A DNA stretch of 64,000 bases from Thalassotalea sp. Sam97 (GCF_041379765.1 NZ_CP166919.1:2418001-2482000); one strand, 5' to 3'. Counted from the first letter of the stretch, positions 28,091 through 36,047 are shown. The notes: generated from the sequence alone by a model not told the origin. A program made the numbers and translations.

Positions 28091-28732
28091 ATGCAAAATA
28101 TTATAATTAAAAGCATATTGATAAGTACCTTACTTATGGTGAGCACTGTCAGTAAAGCAGGAGTAATCAAGTTTGATGATTGGTTTGACTCAAGTGGAAG
28201 TGCTACAGCAGGTTTAACTCAGTCCACATTCAATAGTTCTTTATTTTTCGCTGTAGCCAAGGATATCGACTTTTCCGTCGGAGATACTTATGAAATCACT
28301 GAAGGTTGGAGAATTGCTACATTCAGCGATTACGTCTCATTATGGCAGGGCGCAGGTTCACCAATCACCGACTACAACCACTTCCATAGAAATGGATGGA
28401 GTAACTACACGTCAAGCACTGGTTCAGAAAATCATTTTTACTTTGCGTTTCAGGATATGTTTGACGACAATCTAACAAACAAAGTAGCCCACGCAGGAAA
28501 TGGACCACAGCACACGGCAACTGGTAACTGGGCGATGCCTGGCGGCAATAACGAAACTTGGGGTACACTTTTGGCCACTACAAGTGCGCAAAACTTTGCA
28601 GGTATAGTTGTTATTCAAGAAGGGACGCAAGCGTGGGGAACAAGTGTTAATGTGCCTGAGCCATCTTCACTTGCCATTTTTGCATTAGGAATATTTTGTT
28701 TAGTGTCACGTAGATTTAAAAAACAATTTTGA
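28091..28732 (+). CDS. PEP-CTERM sorting domain protein
   Basis: A 213-residue secreted protein: signal peptide at about 1-24 (SILISTLLMVSTVSKA) and a C-terminal PEP-CTERM signal, VPEPSSLAIFALGIFCLVSRRF, with the Pro-Glu-Pro motif, a hydrophobic helix and Arg pair. Such tails are cut by exosortase (EpsH) and the proteins are linked to exopolysaccharide and floc formation. The middle part has no family I recognise; it is rich in Asn, Ser, Gly and Trp. No exosortase or EPS gene is in the window, so it depends on a locus elsewhere. Confidence 0.85.
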   Translation: MQNIIIKSILISTLLMVSTVSKAGVIKFDDWFDSSGSATAGLTQSTFNSSLFFAVAKDIDFSVGDTYEITEGWRIATFSDYVSLWQGAGSPITDYNHFHRNGWSNYTSSTGSENHFYFAFQDMFDDNLTNKVAHAGNGPQHTATGNWAMPGGNNETWGTLLATTSAQNFAGIVVIQEGTQAWGTSVNVPEPSSLAIFALGIFCLVSRRFKKQF

Positions 28733-28967
28733 TATATTTTTAATTTCTGCTGTTAGGTAAATATGATTACCTAATGTAGATACAATGTCATTGGATATAG
28801 CATCTACTGCTATATCAATTAACTTCGCTATCAGTGCATTTGCTGTTTAACGCAGCCATCCTAATTTTATTCATTATTATGTAAATAGAGGTTGATATTT
28901 TATGCGCTTGCTTTTTTAAATAGTGTATTAAGCTCGTAATTCGTTTACTTCCGCTAATGGCACAAGT

Positions 28968-28998
28968 TTGACGTTAACAGATTGAAAAGGTTAATGTC
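28968..28998 (+). promoter_or_regulatory. Promoter-like repeated element, copy B
   Basis: TTGACG (28968-28973), 18 bp, TAATGT (28992-28997). The same bases form a 9-bp hairpin, GACGTTAAC/GTTAATGTC with one G-T pair. It abuts junction repeat copy 2 and lies 100 nt before a GNAT gene. Confidence 0.5.
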
Positions 28999-29025
28999 TC
29001 TAACGAGCGAACAACGGTCATTCAG
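28996..29025 (+). repeat. Cassette-junction repeat, copy 2
   Basis: 30 bp, 26 of 30 identical to copy 1, with intact core GAGCGAACAACGG. Confidence 0.8.
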
Positions 29026-29097
29026 TATACCATCGTATGATAAATGTAGCCTAACCTAAATAAAGCCTGTCATATACCAAGGGAGTTTGGTAAAAAG

Positions 29098-29535
29098 ATG
29101 AGAGTAACGGACGTTTCTCACCCTAAAGAAAACGATTTTGAAGTTCTGAAAAACGGTTTGAATGAATATAACCACCAATTCACGGGCCCTCTTTACCGCA
29201 AAAAAATCTCTTCGTTCGTCAAAGATGAAAACAATCAAACCGTTGGTGGTATTCTTGGCGAAATTAAATGGGGGTGGTTATACATTGAAGGGCTTTGGGT
29301 TTCTGATTGCGCGCGCTCAAAAGGCTTAGGCTCAGAGTTACTCGACAAACTTGAGAGCTTCGCTATTTCCAATGGTATAACTAACTTTCGCTTGGAAACT
29401 ACATCCTTTCAAGTCTTAGATTTCTATAAAAAACAAGGTTATGTACAATTTGGTCAATTGCCAGATATGCCACCAACATTTACGAGTTATTTCTTAAAGA
29501 AGCAAATCGATAGTGAAATATCAAATCAACTCTAG
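29098..29535 (+). CDS. GNAT family N-acetyltransferase
   Basis: A 145-residue single-domain GNAT. The acetyl-CoA-binding motif A reads LWVSDCARSKGLGSELLDKLE (R/Q-x-x-G-x-G/A form: RSKGLG), followed by motif B FYKKQGYVQFGQL. It transfers an acetyl group from acetyl-CoA to an amine; the substrate is unknown. The ribosome site is weak. It lies in the accessory block after a repeat element and is a typical kind of cassette gene. Confidence 0.88.
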   Translation: MRVTDVSHPKENDFEVLKNGLNEYNHQFTGPLYRKKISSFVKDENNQTVGGILGEIKWGWLYIEGLWVSDCARSKGLGSELLDKLESFAISNGITNFRLETTSFQVLDFYKKQGYVQFGQLPDMPPTFTSYFLKKQIDSEISNQL

Positions 29536-29603
29536 GGCGTTTGAAGTTTTAAATCATCTTCCGCCCAAAGAACAAACAGCTATATAACCCTTTGGTTCCG
29601 ATA

Positions 29604-30074
29604 ATGTCGCAGCAATTTCTTCCTATCAACTTTAAAGTGCCCACAAAGTTAGAAACTAATACATTTCACATTTGTCCTTTGACCCGAAATGTTGCAGATT
29701 TAGACTACGAAGCAGTCATGTCTAGTCAAAGCGAGCTTCAAGGAATATTTGGTCGAAATTCCACTTGGCCAAACTCCAACATGACAATGAATGAGAATTT
29801 AATCAGCATAAAGGTTCATGAGGAAGAATTTGAGGCTAGAAAAGCCTTCGCATATTCCGTTTTAAATAACGCTGAAAACAAGTGTTTTGGCTCTATTTAC
29901 GTGGACCCCAGCCGTTCAGTATATTTCGATTGCGAAGTACACTTTTGGATTCGAACCGATAATCTAGAATTAGAAATTCCGCTTTATAAAGTGGTATCAG
30001 AGTGGCTCCAAAACGAATGGCCATTTACAAAAGTTGCTTACCCTGGAAGGCAAGTTTCAGGAGAGCGATGTTAG
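29604..30074 (+). CDS. GNAT-like hypothetical protein
   Basis: About 156 residues, soluble. The pattern (RNVADLDYEAVMSS, then WP.SNMTMNENL, then FGSIYVDPSR and EVHFWIR) resembles a degenerate GNAT fold, but the acetyl-CoA loop is not obvious, so activity is uncertain. An ATG at 29604 is preferred to the TTG at 29592. A bulged stem (GGGCG..GAAG / CTTC.CGCCC) spans 29536-29571 just upstream. It carries no signal or membrane segment. Confidence 0.6.
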   Translation: MSQQFLPINFKVPTKLETNTFHICPLTRNVADLDYEAVMSSQSELQGIFGRNSTWPNSNMTMNENLISIKVHEEEFEARKAFAYSVLNNAENKCFGSIYVDPSRSVYFDCEVHFWIRTDNLELEIPLYKVVSEWLQNEWPFTKVAYPGRQVSGERC

Positions 30075-30277
30075 AATCTGAATTATGGGAACCACATAGA
30101 TTTTCAAAAAGCCGTAAAACACCTATACACACTCGAAACCAATGTCTGCTGTGAATTAAGCATTGATTAATCGGTCCTCAGTATCCTCAACAATTGCATA
30201 TATTGGCAATTGTTAACTGGCTTTCCTGACACATTTGCGTCAGTCGGCACTATCAGGTAGTTTGGTAAGCAGTCAAG

Positions 30278-30305
30278 GGCTGTAACGAGAACAACAGCCG
30301 TTCAA
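30278..30305 (+). repeat. Cassette-junction repeat, copy 3
   Basis: 28 bp aligned to copies 1 and 4 with a 2-nt deletion. Here the flanks pair (GGCTGT / ACAGCC), giving a hairpin around AACGAGAACA. It lies 14 nt before the next start codon. Confidence 0.75.
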
Positions 30306-30319
30306 CCAAGGATAAACCA

Positions 30320-30517
30320 TTGCGAATACCGCCGTTATTTATAACCATAGCGATAGCTTCTGTAATTGCGGGAATAATTAGTTATTTCGCAAACTTTAAT
30401 TTTTGGATTGTTTTACTCATCACGCTTGTAGGGATGTTTGTAAATGGAATTGTCGCTGAAGTTGAAGATAATATGCCAGGTGGTTTTAATAACCCGACGG
30501 ATGACCAAAAGAAATAA
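30320..30517 (+). CDS. Small two-helix membrane protein, unknown
   Basis: 65 residues, starting at TTG with AAGGA 7 nt upstream. Two hydrophobic helices (about 5-22 and 28-45) and an acidic, Asn/Pro-rich cytoplasmic tail ending in DDQKK. No family was recognised. It is supported by the good ribosome site and by its position between two copies of the junction repeat, which starts 2 nt after its stop. Confidence 0.55.
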   Translation: MRIPPLFITIAIASVIAGIISYFANFNFWIVLLITLVGMFVNGIVAEVEDNMPGGFNNPTDDQKK

Positions 30518-30519
30518 CA

Positions 30520-30549
30520 GGCTCTAATGAGCGAGCAACGGCCGTTCAA
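30520..30549 (+). repeat. Cassette-junction repeat, copy 4
   Basis: 30 bp, 28 of 30 identical to copy 1 over 4.5 kb distance. It begins 2 nt after the stop of the small membrane protein and lies 74 nt before the lipoprotein gene. Confidence 0.85.
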
Positions 30550-30623
30550 ACTAATTACTATAAGGTTTTATTGCGCCATTTATTCGCAAGGAGCCAATAT
30601 TAGATAACAAGGATATCTACGCA

Positions 30624-31109
30624 GTGAGAATTTTAATTTTATCTCTTTTATTTATCATTCAGGGGTGCGTAAGTACCGACGTTGTACCCCAAGGGCCCGT
30701 TTTTAATTACTCTTCACCAAATAACAAAGATGATGTTACGGCTTATTTTTATCAAGATAGTATGCCAGGTGTTACTTCTTGCTTATTAGTAGGGATCGCT
30801 GGGGAATATAAAGGTTGTATTGGTTATCCTGGCTTTGCAAAGGTTGTATTACAACCAGGAACACACGAAGTATCATTTACACCAAATGCAGCGATTAAAA
30901 TAGCTAATTTAGATTTTGTTTTTGAGTTCAAACTAGGAACAGAATATTTCTTCAAATATCAGCTTGTAACTTCTAAGTCAGCATCTGATAAAGCAATTGA
31001 ATCCCAGCATAACATGCTATTAGGCGCTACTTTTGGTTGGTATTTAGTTGAGAAAAAGCAAGCGTTGACAGAATTGCAAGACCTCAAAGCGTGGCATAAA
31101 ACAATTTAA
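30624..31109 (+). CDS. Small lipoprotein, unknown
   Basis: 161 residues with a GTG start. A lipoprotein signal ends in FIIQGC, with lipidated Cys at about residue 15. The mature part has a beta-rich middle (PGTHEVSFTPN), loosely similar to DUF2846-type lipoproteins, in which a PEGA-like segment follows. Probably anchored in the outer membrane. The match is weak and function is unknown. It is part of the accessory block. Confidence 0.65.
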   Translation: MRILILSLLFIIQGCVSTDVVPQGPVFNYSSPNNKDDVTAYFYQDSMPGVTSCLLVGIAGEYKGCIGYPGFAKVVLQPGTHEVSFTPNAAIKIANLDFVFEFKLGTEYFFKYQLVTSKSASDKAIESQHNMLLGATFGWYLVEKKQALTELQDLKAWHKTI

Positions 31110-31133
31110 TAACTAAAGCGTTTGCTTAACTAT

Positions 31134-31163
31134 GACTGTAAAGAGCGAACAAGAGCTGTTCTG
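31134..31163 (+). repeat. Cassette-junction repeat, copy 5 (diverged)
   Basis: 21 of 30 positions match copy 1, with the core GAGCGAACAA intact. It lies 24 nt after the lipoprotein stop and 25 nt before the next start. Confidence 0.6.
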
Positions 31164-31188
31164 ACGAATAATAAAATAGGCTATTTAA

Positions 31189-31512
31189 GTGAGAAAAGTA
31201 AGCTGTCCGAACCACGAAGTTATCCCCAAGACTTGGCCTTTTACCTGTGATGTAAATACAGAGGTTGTGACAACCAAATTTGTATTGAATGGCGAACAAC
31301 CAATTGTCGAAGTCTTACATTGGGATGATGGAGGGTGGCAGTTCATGTGTAACACCACCGACAATTCCGATGATGGACGTGTTGTTTGCATGGGGTGTTT
31401 ATTTGACAGATACCCTTGGATATCAGAGTTTAAAGAATTAAAGTCAGGCTACTTAGCGTTCTTTGATGAAATAAACAATGAGTGGTCAATTGAAAAAATT
31501 GACGTTTCTTAA
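31189..31512 (+). CDS. Hypothetical protein, possibly DUF2185-like
   Basis: 107 residues, GTG start. It contains a conserved-looking Trp/Gly/Asp pattern (LHWDDGGWQFMCNTTDN) and ends in a short beta-rich segment. This is reminiscent of DUF2185/immunity-type small proteins, though I cannot confirm it. Three Cys (SC, FMC, VCMGC) do not form a clear zinc site. The stop codon overlaps a further copy of the TCTTAAGAGCGAT motif shared with the element at 27702. No function is assigned. Confidence 0.55.
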   Translation: MRKVSCPNHEVIPKTWPFTCDVNTEVVTTKFVLNGEQPIVEVLHWDDGGWQFMCNTTDNSDDGRVVCMGCLFDRYPWISEFKELKSGYLAFFDEINNEWSIEKIDVS

Positions 31513-31662
31513 GAGCGATGAGCGGACATTGATGCTTAGCCAAAGATGTGGAACTGTCAGTTTGTTTTTTGTGCGATTGTGACTTCGCATGTATTTTATA
31601 AAATAATCATCAAAGAAAAACTTAATTAACAAATTTATTACCAATAAAAATAAGGAAGTTAC

Positions 31663-32823
31663 ATGAAACACGCTTTGTTTGTGATATTACTCTCAATATC
31701 GATACCATGTTTGGCAGTTGATATTGCTGCTCTCAACCCGTTAGAGACGATTGAAATAAAACCTGAAGGGTTTAAATCTGCTATAAAATACAACATCACT
31801 CTTCCCCACAAATATGCGGAAGATGTAAACAAAAACTACTTTGTACTTTTTGATATGCACCCTAGAAGTCAGCCGTTTATTAGTGGTATGCATGATTGGT
31901 TGAGCCACAACGGTGAATGGCCTTGGTTAAAAACTATAGTAGTGACTCCTGCCGATTATAACGCTGAATTTGCTGGCGTATTTGAAGATTTAGTCGCTAA
32001 CCCTAGTAATCAACGTATTTTAGACATTCTTCAGCAAGGAATATTGAAAAAAGTAGATGAAAAATACCGAACCAACGGGTACAGAATATTCAATGGTTTT
32101 ATGAGCAATGGTGCGCTTGGTCTATATACCCTTTTAAATAGACCCAGTATGTTTGACGCCTACCTAATTGCAAGCCCAACACTCAACAACGACTTTGCTC
32201 GTGTTTTAAGTGACGCTCCAACTAAACTAGGAGCACAATACGATGGTATGAAATTTCTTTACATGGCAATTGGTAACCATAATTATGAGAAAGCCCATAT
32301 CGAGTCATTTAAGCAATTTGAGAATTACTTAGCTAAGCAAACTAACCCCCAGTTAACGTGGCAGTCTAATAATAGCGAAAACCATTATTATATGTCTCGA
32401 CCTGTAGTAACCCTACTAAATGGTATTGAAGCCTTATTTGACGATATACATCACGATTTAGCTGCTGACTCAGAAGTCTCTCAACGTGGCGTTGATGCGA
32501 TCATTACATACTACGACAAGCTGTCAAAGCATAAATATGGTTTTGAAATATCAGCAGAAGGCTCATTAAAGTCTCTTGCTAAGTCAAAAGTTGCCCAAAA
32601 CCCAAGTGAAGCTCTTGAGATATATACTAAGGTGACTGAACTTTACCCTGATTCAGCATATGCACACGCCTCATTAGCTAAAGCTCTTGCAGATCAAGGT
32701 GACGTAAAAAAAGCAATTCATGTTCAATCGATAGCGTTAGAAAAGTCCAAATCTATGGGTCAATGGCATCAAGATAAACACCAACAATTCCTTGATGAGT
32801 TTAAAAACATGATGAAACACTAA
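31663..32823 (+). CDS. Secreted putative esterase with TPR tail
   Basis: 386 residues with a signal peptide (about 1-18) and a good ribosome site (AAGGAAG). Residues 25-270 resemble the putative esterase (IroE/Fes-like alpha/beta hydrolase) family: YFVLFDMHP, a nucleophile-elbow-like NGFMSNGALGLY and a candidate His in SENHYYM. The elbow is G-F-M-S-N-G, a variant of the common G-x-S-x-G, so catalytic activity is not certain. Two TPR-like repeats lie at about 315-370 (PSEALEIYTKVTELYPDSAYAHASLAKAL). It is the last gene of the accessory block. Confidence 0.75.
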   Translation: MKHALFVILLSISIPCLAVDIAALNPLETIEIKPEGFKSAIKYNITLPHKYAEDVNKNYFVLFDMHPRSQPFISGMHDWLSHNGEWPWLKTIVVTPADYNAEFAGVFEDLVANPSNQRILDILQQGILKKVDEKYRTNGYRIFNGFMSNGALGLYTLLNRPSMFDAYLIASPTLNNDFARVLSDAPTKLGAQYDGMKFLYMAIGNHNYEKAHIESFKQFENYLAKQTNPQLTWQSNNSENHYYMSRPVVTLLNGIEALFDDIHHDLAADSEVSQRGVDAIITYYDKLSKHKYGFEISAEGSLKSLAKSKVAQNPSEALEIYTKVTELYPDSAYAHASLAKALADQGDVKKAIHVQSIALEKSKSMGQWHQDKHQQFLDEFKNMMKH

Positions 32824-32873
32824 GCTCGGTTCAGCGTCCGATTTTGGCACTATGATCTTGACCGTATTGCATC

Positions 32874-32902
32874 CAGCAACATGATGCAATATGGTGCTCT
32901 TT
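32874..32902 (+). terminator. Hairpin after the esterase gene
   Basis: 9-bp stem TATTGCATC/GATGCAATA with a 9-nt loop, followed by an interrupted T-rich stretch; a possible weak terminator. Confidence 0.45.
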
Positions 32903-32979
32903 TCTTGTGTGGTGAAGATCGAGAGTTGGCACGAACAGACCATAGAAATAATTAAATAGCAAAATTCGTTAAAAAACGC

Positions 32980-33007
32980 TTGCCCTTTAAATTTTCATCT
33001 CTATAAT
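32980..33007 (+). promoter_or_regulatory. Promoter of the solitary tRNA-Leu
   Basis: -35 TTGCCC (32980-32985), 16-bp spacer, consensus -10 TATAAT (33002-33007), 12 nt before the tRNA. Confidence 0.75.
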
Positions 33008-33019
33008 GCACTCCACATC

Positions 33020-33105
<86 letters not shown>

Positions 33106-33128
33106 TGTACTTTCATGGATGATGTAGA

Positions 33129-33176
33129 AAGCTCTGCAAAATGTTTTATTTAAAACGCTTTGCAGAGCTTTTTTTT
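33129..33176 (+). terminator. Rho-independent terminator of solitary tRNA-Leu
   Basis: Stem AAGCTCTGCAAA / TTTGCAGAGCTT with an AT-rich loop and eight T residues. Confidence 0.92.
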
Positions 33177-33221
33177 ATGCCTGAAAATCAGGAAGGGTTT
33201 ATGGCTGAACAGTTATCGCCC

Positions 33222-33259
33222 ACAAATAAATCTGAGGTTCGGGTATCAGATTTATTTGT
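33222..33259. other. Perfect 14-bp hairpin between tRNA-Leu and ubiF
   Basis: ACAAATAAATCTGA pairs exactly with TCAGATTTATTTGT across a 10-nt loop, 48 nt beyond the ubiF stop. It may end ubiF transcription, but no clear T-tract follows on that strand. Confidence 0.55.
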
Positions 33260-33306
33260 ATACTCTCATCTTAAGATCACCATCGCGTTATGCGAAACTT
33301 GTGCGC

Positions 33307-34479
33307 TCATTCCAAGCCACATGCGTATTTAAGCGCTTTTTGTTTTACCCCCCCTGCACGGTTGGCGATAAACAAACCAGCATTGCGCAATAATTTTGCC
33401 GGCAAGGAGGCATTAGAAAACATCTGATAAATGGCATCCATGCCGGACATCATCATTAGGTTATCGTGACGTCGTTTTTTTTCATATCGAGCTAACACCT
33501 CTGGGCTAAAGTACTTTTGGCCATTACCAATCGCTTTAGCTATGACCATTTGCAGTGCTTTAACATCTTTAAAGCCAAGGTTCACACCCTGCCCAGCTAA
33601 TGGGTTAATGGTATGCGCCGCATCACCCAGTAGCACTACCTGCCCTTTCACGTACTGATTCGCGTGGCGTCTTGTTAACGGAAAGGCGCCTTTATCGACA
33701 ACACGAACGTTACCTAACCGTTTAGGAAACTGTGTTGCGATCTCTTGCCTTAATTGCTCATTCGAAAGCGCAGATAGACGTTTGATTTCCGCTTTTTGTT
33801 GATACCACACCAATGAGGCGTTGTTACCAGGCATAGGTAAATACGCTAACGGTCCAGTTGGCTCAAATTTTTGCCAAGTAATATCTTGTTGCTCAAGCTC
33901 AGTTTGTACATTAATCAACATCGCGCTTTGCTGATAATCCCAGCCCGTAATACCGATACCTGCTAACTGCCTAACTCGAGAGTTAGCGCCATCGGCGGCA
34001 ATCAATAAGTTGGTTTTAATGATCATGCCATCGAGCTGCGCTAACACACCATCATCGCGCTGTTGAAAGCTCAGCAAACTCTGGGGGCACAATAACTCTA
34101 TGTTGGGATGTAGCTGCATTTGTAGCCAAAGCGCTAATTGAATCAGCCTGTTTTCAACAATGTGCCCTAAATGGTCGGTGTTGATTTCAGCGCAATTAAA
34201 TTCAGCATATGATAAATCATCTTCCCATACCCCTAAGCGTCGATAGATACACGCCCTGGCACTTGGAACCGCTTGCCATGCACCTAAATCATTTAGGAGT
34301 TGCTCTGATGCCAAAGAAATTGCAGACACTCGCAAATCAAATCGCTGTGATGGCTCAAAAGCTAATGGTGAAACCTTTTCAACAACCGCCACTTTCAAAC
34401 CAAGCTCAGCTAACGCCAGTGCCGTTGCTCCACCAATCATACCTCCACCAATAATTAAGCAGTCACTGTATTTATTCAT
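33307..34479 (-). CDS. ubiF: FAD-dependent ubiquinone-biosynthesis monooxygenase UbiF
   Basis: About 390 residues. The N-terminal FAD-binding motif is IIGGGMIGGATALALAELG (residues 9-27). The second FAD motif is LLGDAAHTINPLAGQGVNLG near 282, and the C terminus ends in QKALKYACGL, close to E. coli UbiF. It hydroxylates a demethoxyubiquinol intermediate in the late steps of ubiquinone synthesis. The start at 34479 (MNKYSDCL) is chosen from the FAD motif position; the frame stays open 47 codons further upstream, without a ribosome site. Its place between the Met/Leu/Gln tRNA cluster and miaB, in reverse orientation, equals that in E. coli. Confidence 0.93.
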   Translation of the reverse strand: MNKYSDCLIIGGGMIGGATALALAELGLKVAVVEKVSPLAFEPSQRFDLRVSAISLASEQLLNDLGAWQAVPSARACIYRRLGVWEDDLSYAEFNCAEINTDHLGHIVENRLIQLALWLQMQLHPNIELLCPQSLLSFQQRDDGVLAQLDGMIIKTNLLIAADGANSRVRQLAGIGITGWDYQQSAMLINVQTELEQQDITWQKFEPTGPLAYLPMPGNNASLVWYQQKAEIKRLSALSNEQLRQEIATQFPKRLGNVRVVDKGAFPLTRRHANQYVKGQVVLLGDAAHTINPLAGQGVNLGFKDVKALQMVIAKAIGNGQKYFSPEVLARYEKKRRHDNLMMMSGMDAIYQMFSNASLPAKLLRNAGLFIANRAGGVKQKALKYACGLE

Positions 34480-34764
34480 TGGCTTGTCATTTTGTTGTTC
34501 TTGAGGTGCTACGTCGGAGCGTTGCATTGAAGCGTTACAAAGGTTGGTCGAGGTCACAACAGTCTCATCTGTGTTTATGATAATATTTTGATTGTAACGA
34601 ACCCTAAAGATTGTTGCCATATGTAAAGCTGGCTTTCACCATGTTTGATGTACCTTTTCAAGGTTTCGTTGTTCATGATCTGCCTTCATCTCCCTTACTG
34701 TTTTTTACAAACAGCAAAAAAGCGTTTAGATTTAATAACATCAGCAAGCTAATAAGATCACAAT

Positions 34765-35994
34765 ATGCCGATTGCGTTACTCCAATATCTATACCGACTT
34801 AATGCGATAGCGCTTAAATACGCCGCAAGAATGTTGAACATTCCGAAACCATTATTATTTACAGGAACACAAGCCATCGATGACTTGTTGTTATTTATGA
34901 GCAGTAGCGGTAGCAAAAGACCATTAATTGTCACTGACAATGCACTGCTCGATTTAGGCACCATCGAGCCGATACAGGCGTATTTTAAGCAACACAACAT
35001 CGCATATGATATTTTTTCCGATATACAACCCGACCCCGATGAGCGGGTCATTATTGCCGGTGTTAACGCCTTAAGAACGGCTGGAAATGATACGGTGCTG
35101 GCCATTGGGGGCGGTTCGGTTCTTGATACCGCGAAAATGATCGCCGGTTTAGCCCATAAAGCCTCACTGCAAGAAAAACACATACGACGTCGTCAGGGAC
35201 TACTTAAATTATGGCGTAAAAGTGTGCCGCTTTATGTTATCCCCACAACGGCAGGCACCGGCTCTGAAGCCACCATGGCGGCTATCATTACCAACGCAGA
35301 GAATAATCAAAAATATCCTGTGATAAGCCCTATTATTACCGCGGATGCCGCAGCAGTATGTGGCAATATCATGACAGGTTTACCCGCTCACATGACAGCA
35401 GCAACGGGTATGGATGCGCTAACGCACGCCATTGAGGCATATACATCGAAAAACGCCAGCTCAGAGACCAACCGCTACGCGCTTGCTGCCGTGCGACTTA
35501 TTTTCAATAACCTCAAAGATTGCTATAACCAAGGCGACAACGTTCAAGCACGACAACAAATGGCACTGGCGTCAACGTACGCTGGGCTTGCGTTCAATAA
35601 AGCCGGGGTTGGTTACGTGCACGCCATCGCTCATCAACTAGGTGCGCGTTATCATATTGCCCACGGGCTTGCCAATGCCATGGTATTGGTTGCCATTATG
35701 AAGCTCAATCAACCGGCATGCGAACGTCAATTTGCTGAGCTTGCAACAGCAATCGGGATCCAAGCGAGTAACCCGCAAGCAGCAAGCTTTGCTTTTATCG
35801 ACGCAGTCACAATGCTGTGCCACAACTTAGCGATCCCGCAGCACGTTGAGCCATTGCAAATAGATGACTGCCCAGTGATAGCAAAGGCTGCGCTTAAAGA
35901 AGCACATTTTCTTTATGCGGTACCTGTTTATATCGATGAAGAACAATGCGTTGAGATCCTACAACAACTGATTAAGCCTCGATACAACTCGTAA
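34765..35994 (+). CDS. Iron-containing alcohol dehydrogenase
   Basis: 409 residues of the group III (Fe-dependent) alcohol dehydrogenase family. The NAD-binding segment IGGGSVLDTAKMIAG is near 115, TTAGTGSEATMAA near 163, and metal ligands lie in MDALTHAIEAY and AIAHQLGARYHIAHGLANAM. The enzyme interconverts alcohols and aldehydes with NAD(P)H; the substrate is unknown. It is placed between ubiF and miaB, which adjoin each other in E. coli, so it is a lineage-specific addition. The first 20 residues are hydrophobic and unlike the core family. Confidence 0.92.
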   Translation: MPIALLQYLYRLNAIALKYAARMLNIPKPLLFTGTQAIDDLLLFMSSSGSKRPLIVTDNALLDLGTIEPIQAYFKQHNIAYDIFSDIQPDPDERVIIAGVNALRTAGNDTVLAIGGGSVLDTAKMIAGLAHKASLQEKHIRRRQGLLKLWRKSVPLYVIPTTAGTGSEATMAAIITNAENNQKYPVISPIITADAAAVCGNIMTGLPAHMTAATGMDALTHAIEAYTSKNASSETNRYALAAVRLIFNNLKDCYNQGDNVQARQQMALASTYAGLAFNKAGVGYVHAIAHQLGARYHIAHGLANAMVLVAIMKLNQPACERQFAELATAIGIQASNPQAASFAFIDAVTMLCHNLAIPQHVEPLQIDDCPVIAKAALKEAHFLYAVPVYIDEEQCVEILQQLIKPRYNS

Positions 35995-36009
35995 CAATGT
36001 ACCTTGTCT

Positions 36010-36047
36010 GATAGCAAGCATGTAAAGCAATGTCTTTGCTTGCTATC
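36010..36047 (+). terminator. Hairpin after alcohol dehydrogenase gene
   Basis: 11-bp perfect stem GATAGCAAGCA/TGCTTGCTATC, 16-nt loop, 15 nt beyond the stop; no T-tract, so weak. Confidence 0.45.

Larger units (their letters stand above)
28733..29097. other. Intergenic region after PEP-CTERM gene
   Basis: 365 bp without a gene. It holds two perfect hairpins, TTAGGTAA/TTACCTAA (28753-28774) and GATATAGCA/TGCTATATC (28794-28816), then the promoter-like copy B and junction repeat copy 2. This density of small inverted repeats is higher than in the backbone intergenic regions. Confidence 0.55.

Noticed and set aside
25942..31534. Calling the junction repeats proven integron attC sites
   Set aside because: No integrase is in the window and the R'/R'' consensus boxes could not be placed with confidence; kept as a cassette-like repeat only.
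33141..33393. Short plus-strand ORFs after the solitary tRNA-Leu
   Set aside because: They start within the terminator stem and overlap the ubiF end; no coding signal.
34611..34802. 63-codon ORF between ubiF and the alcohol dehydrogenase
   Set aside because: No ribosome site, and it overlaps the dehydrogenase start in another frame.
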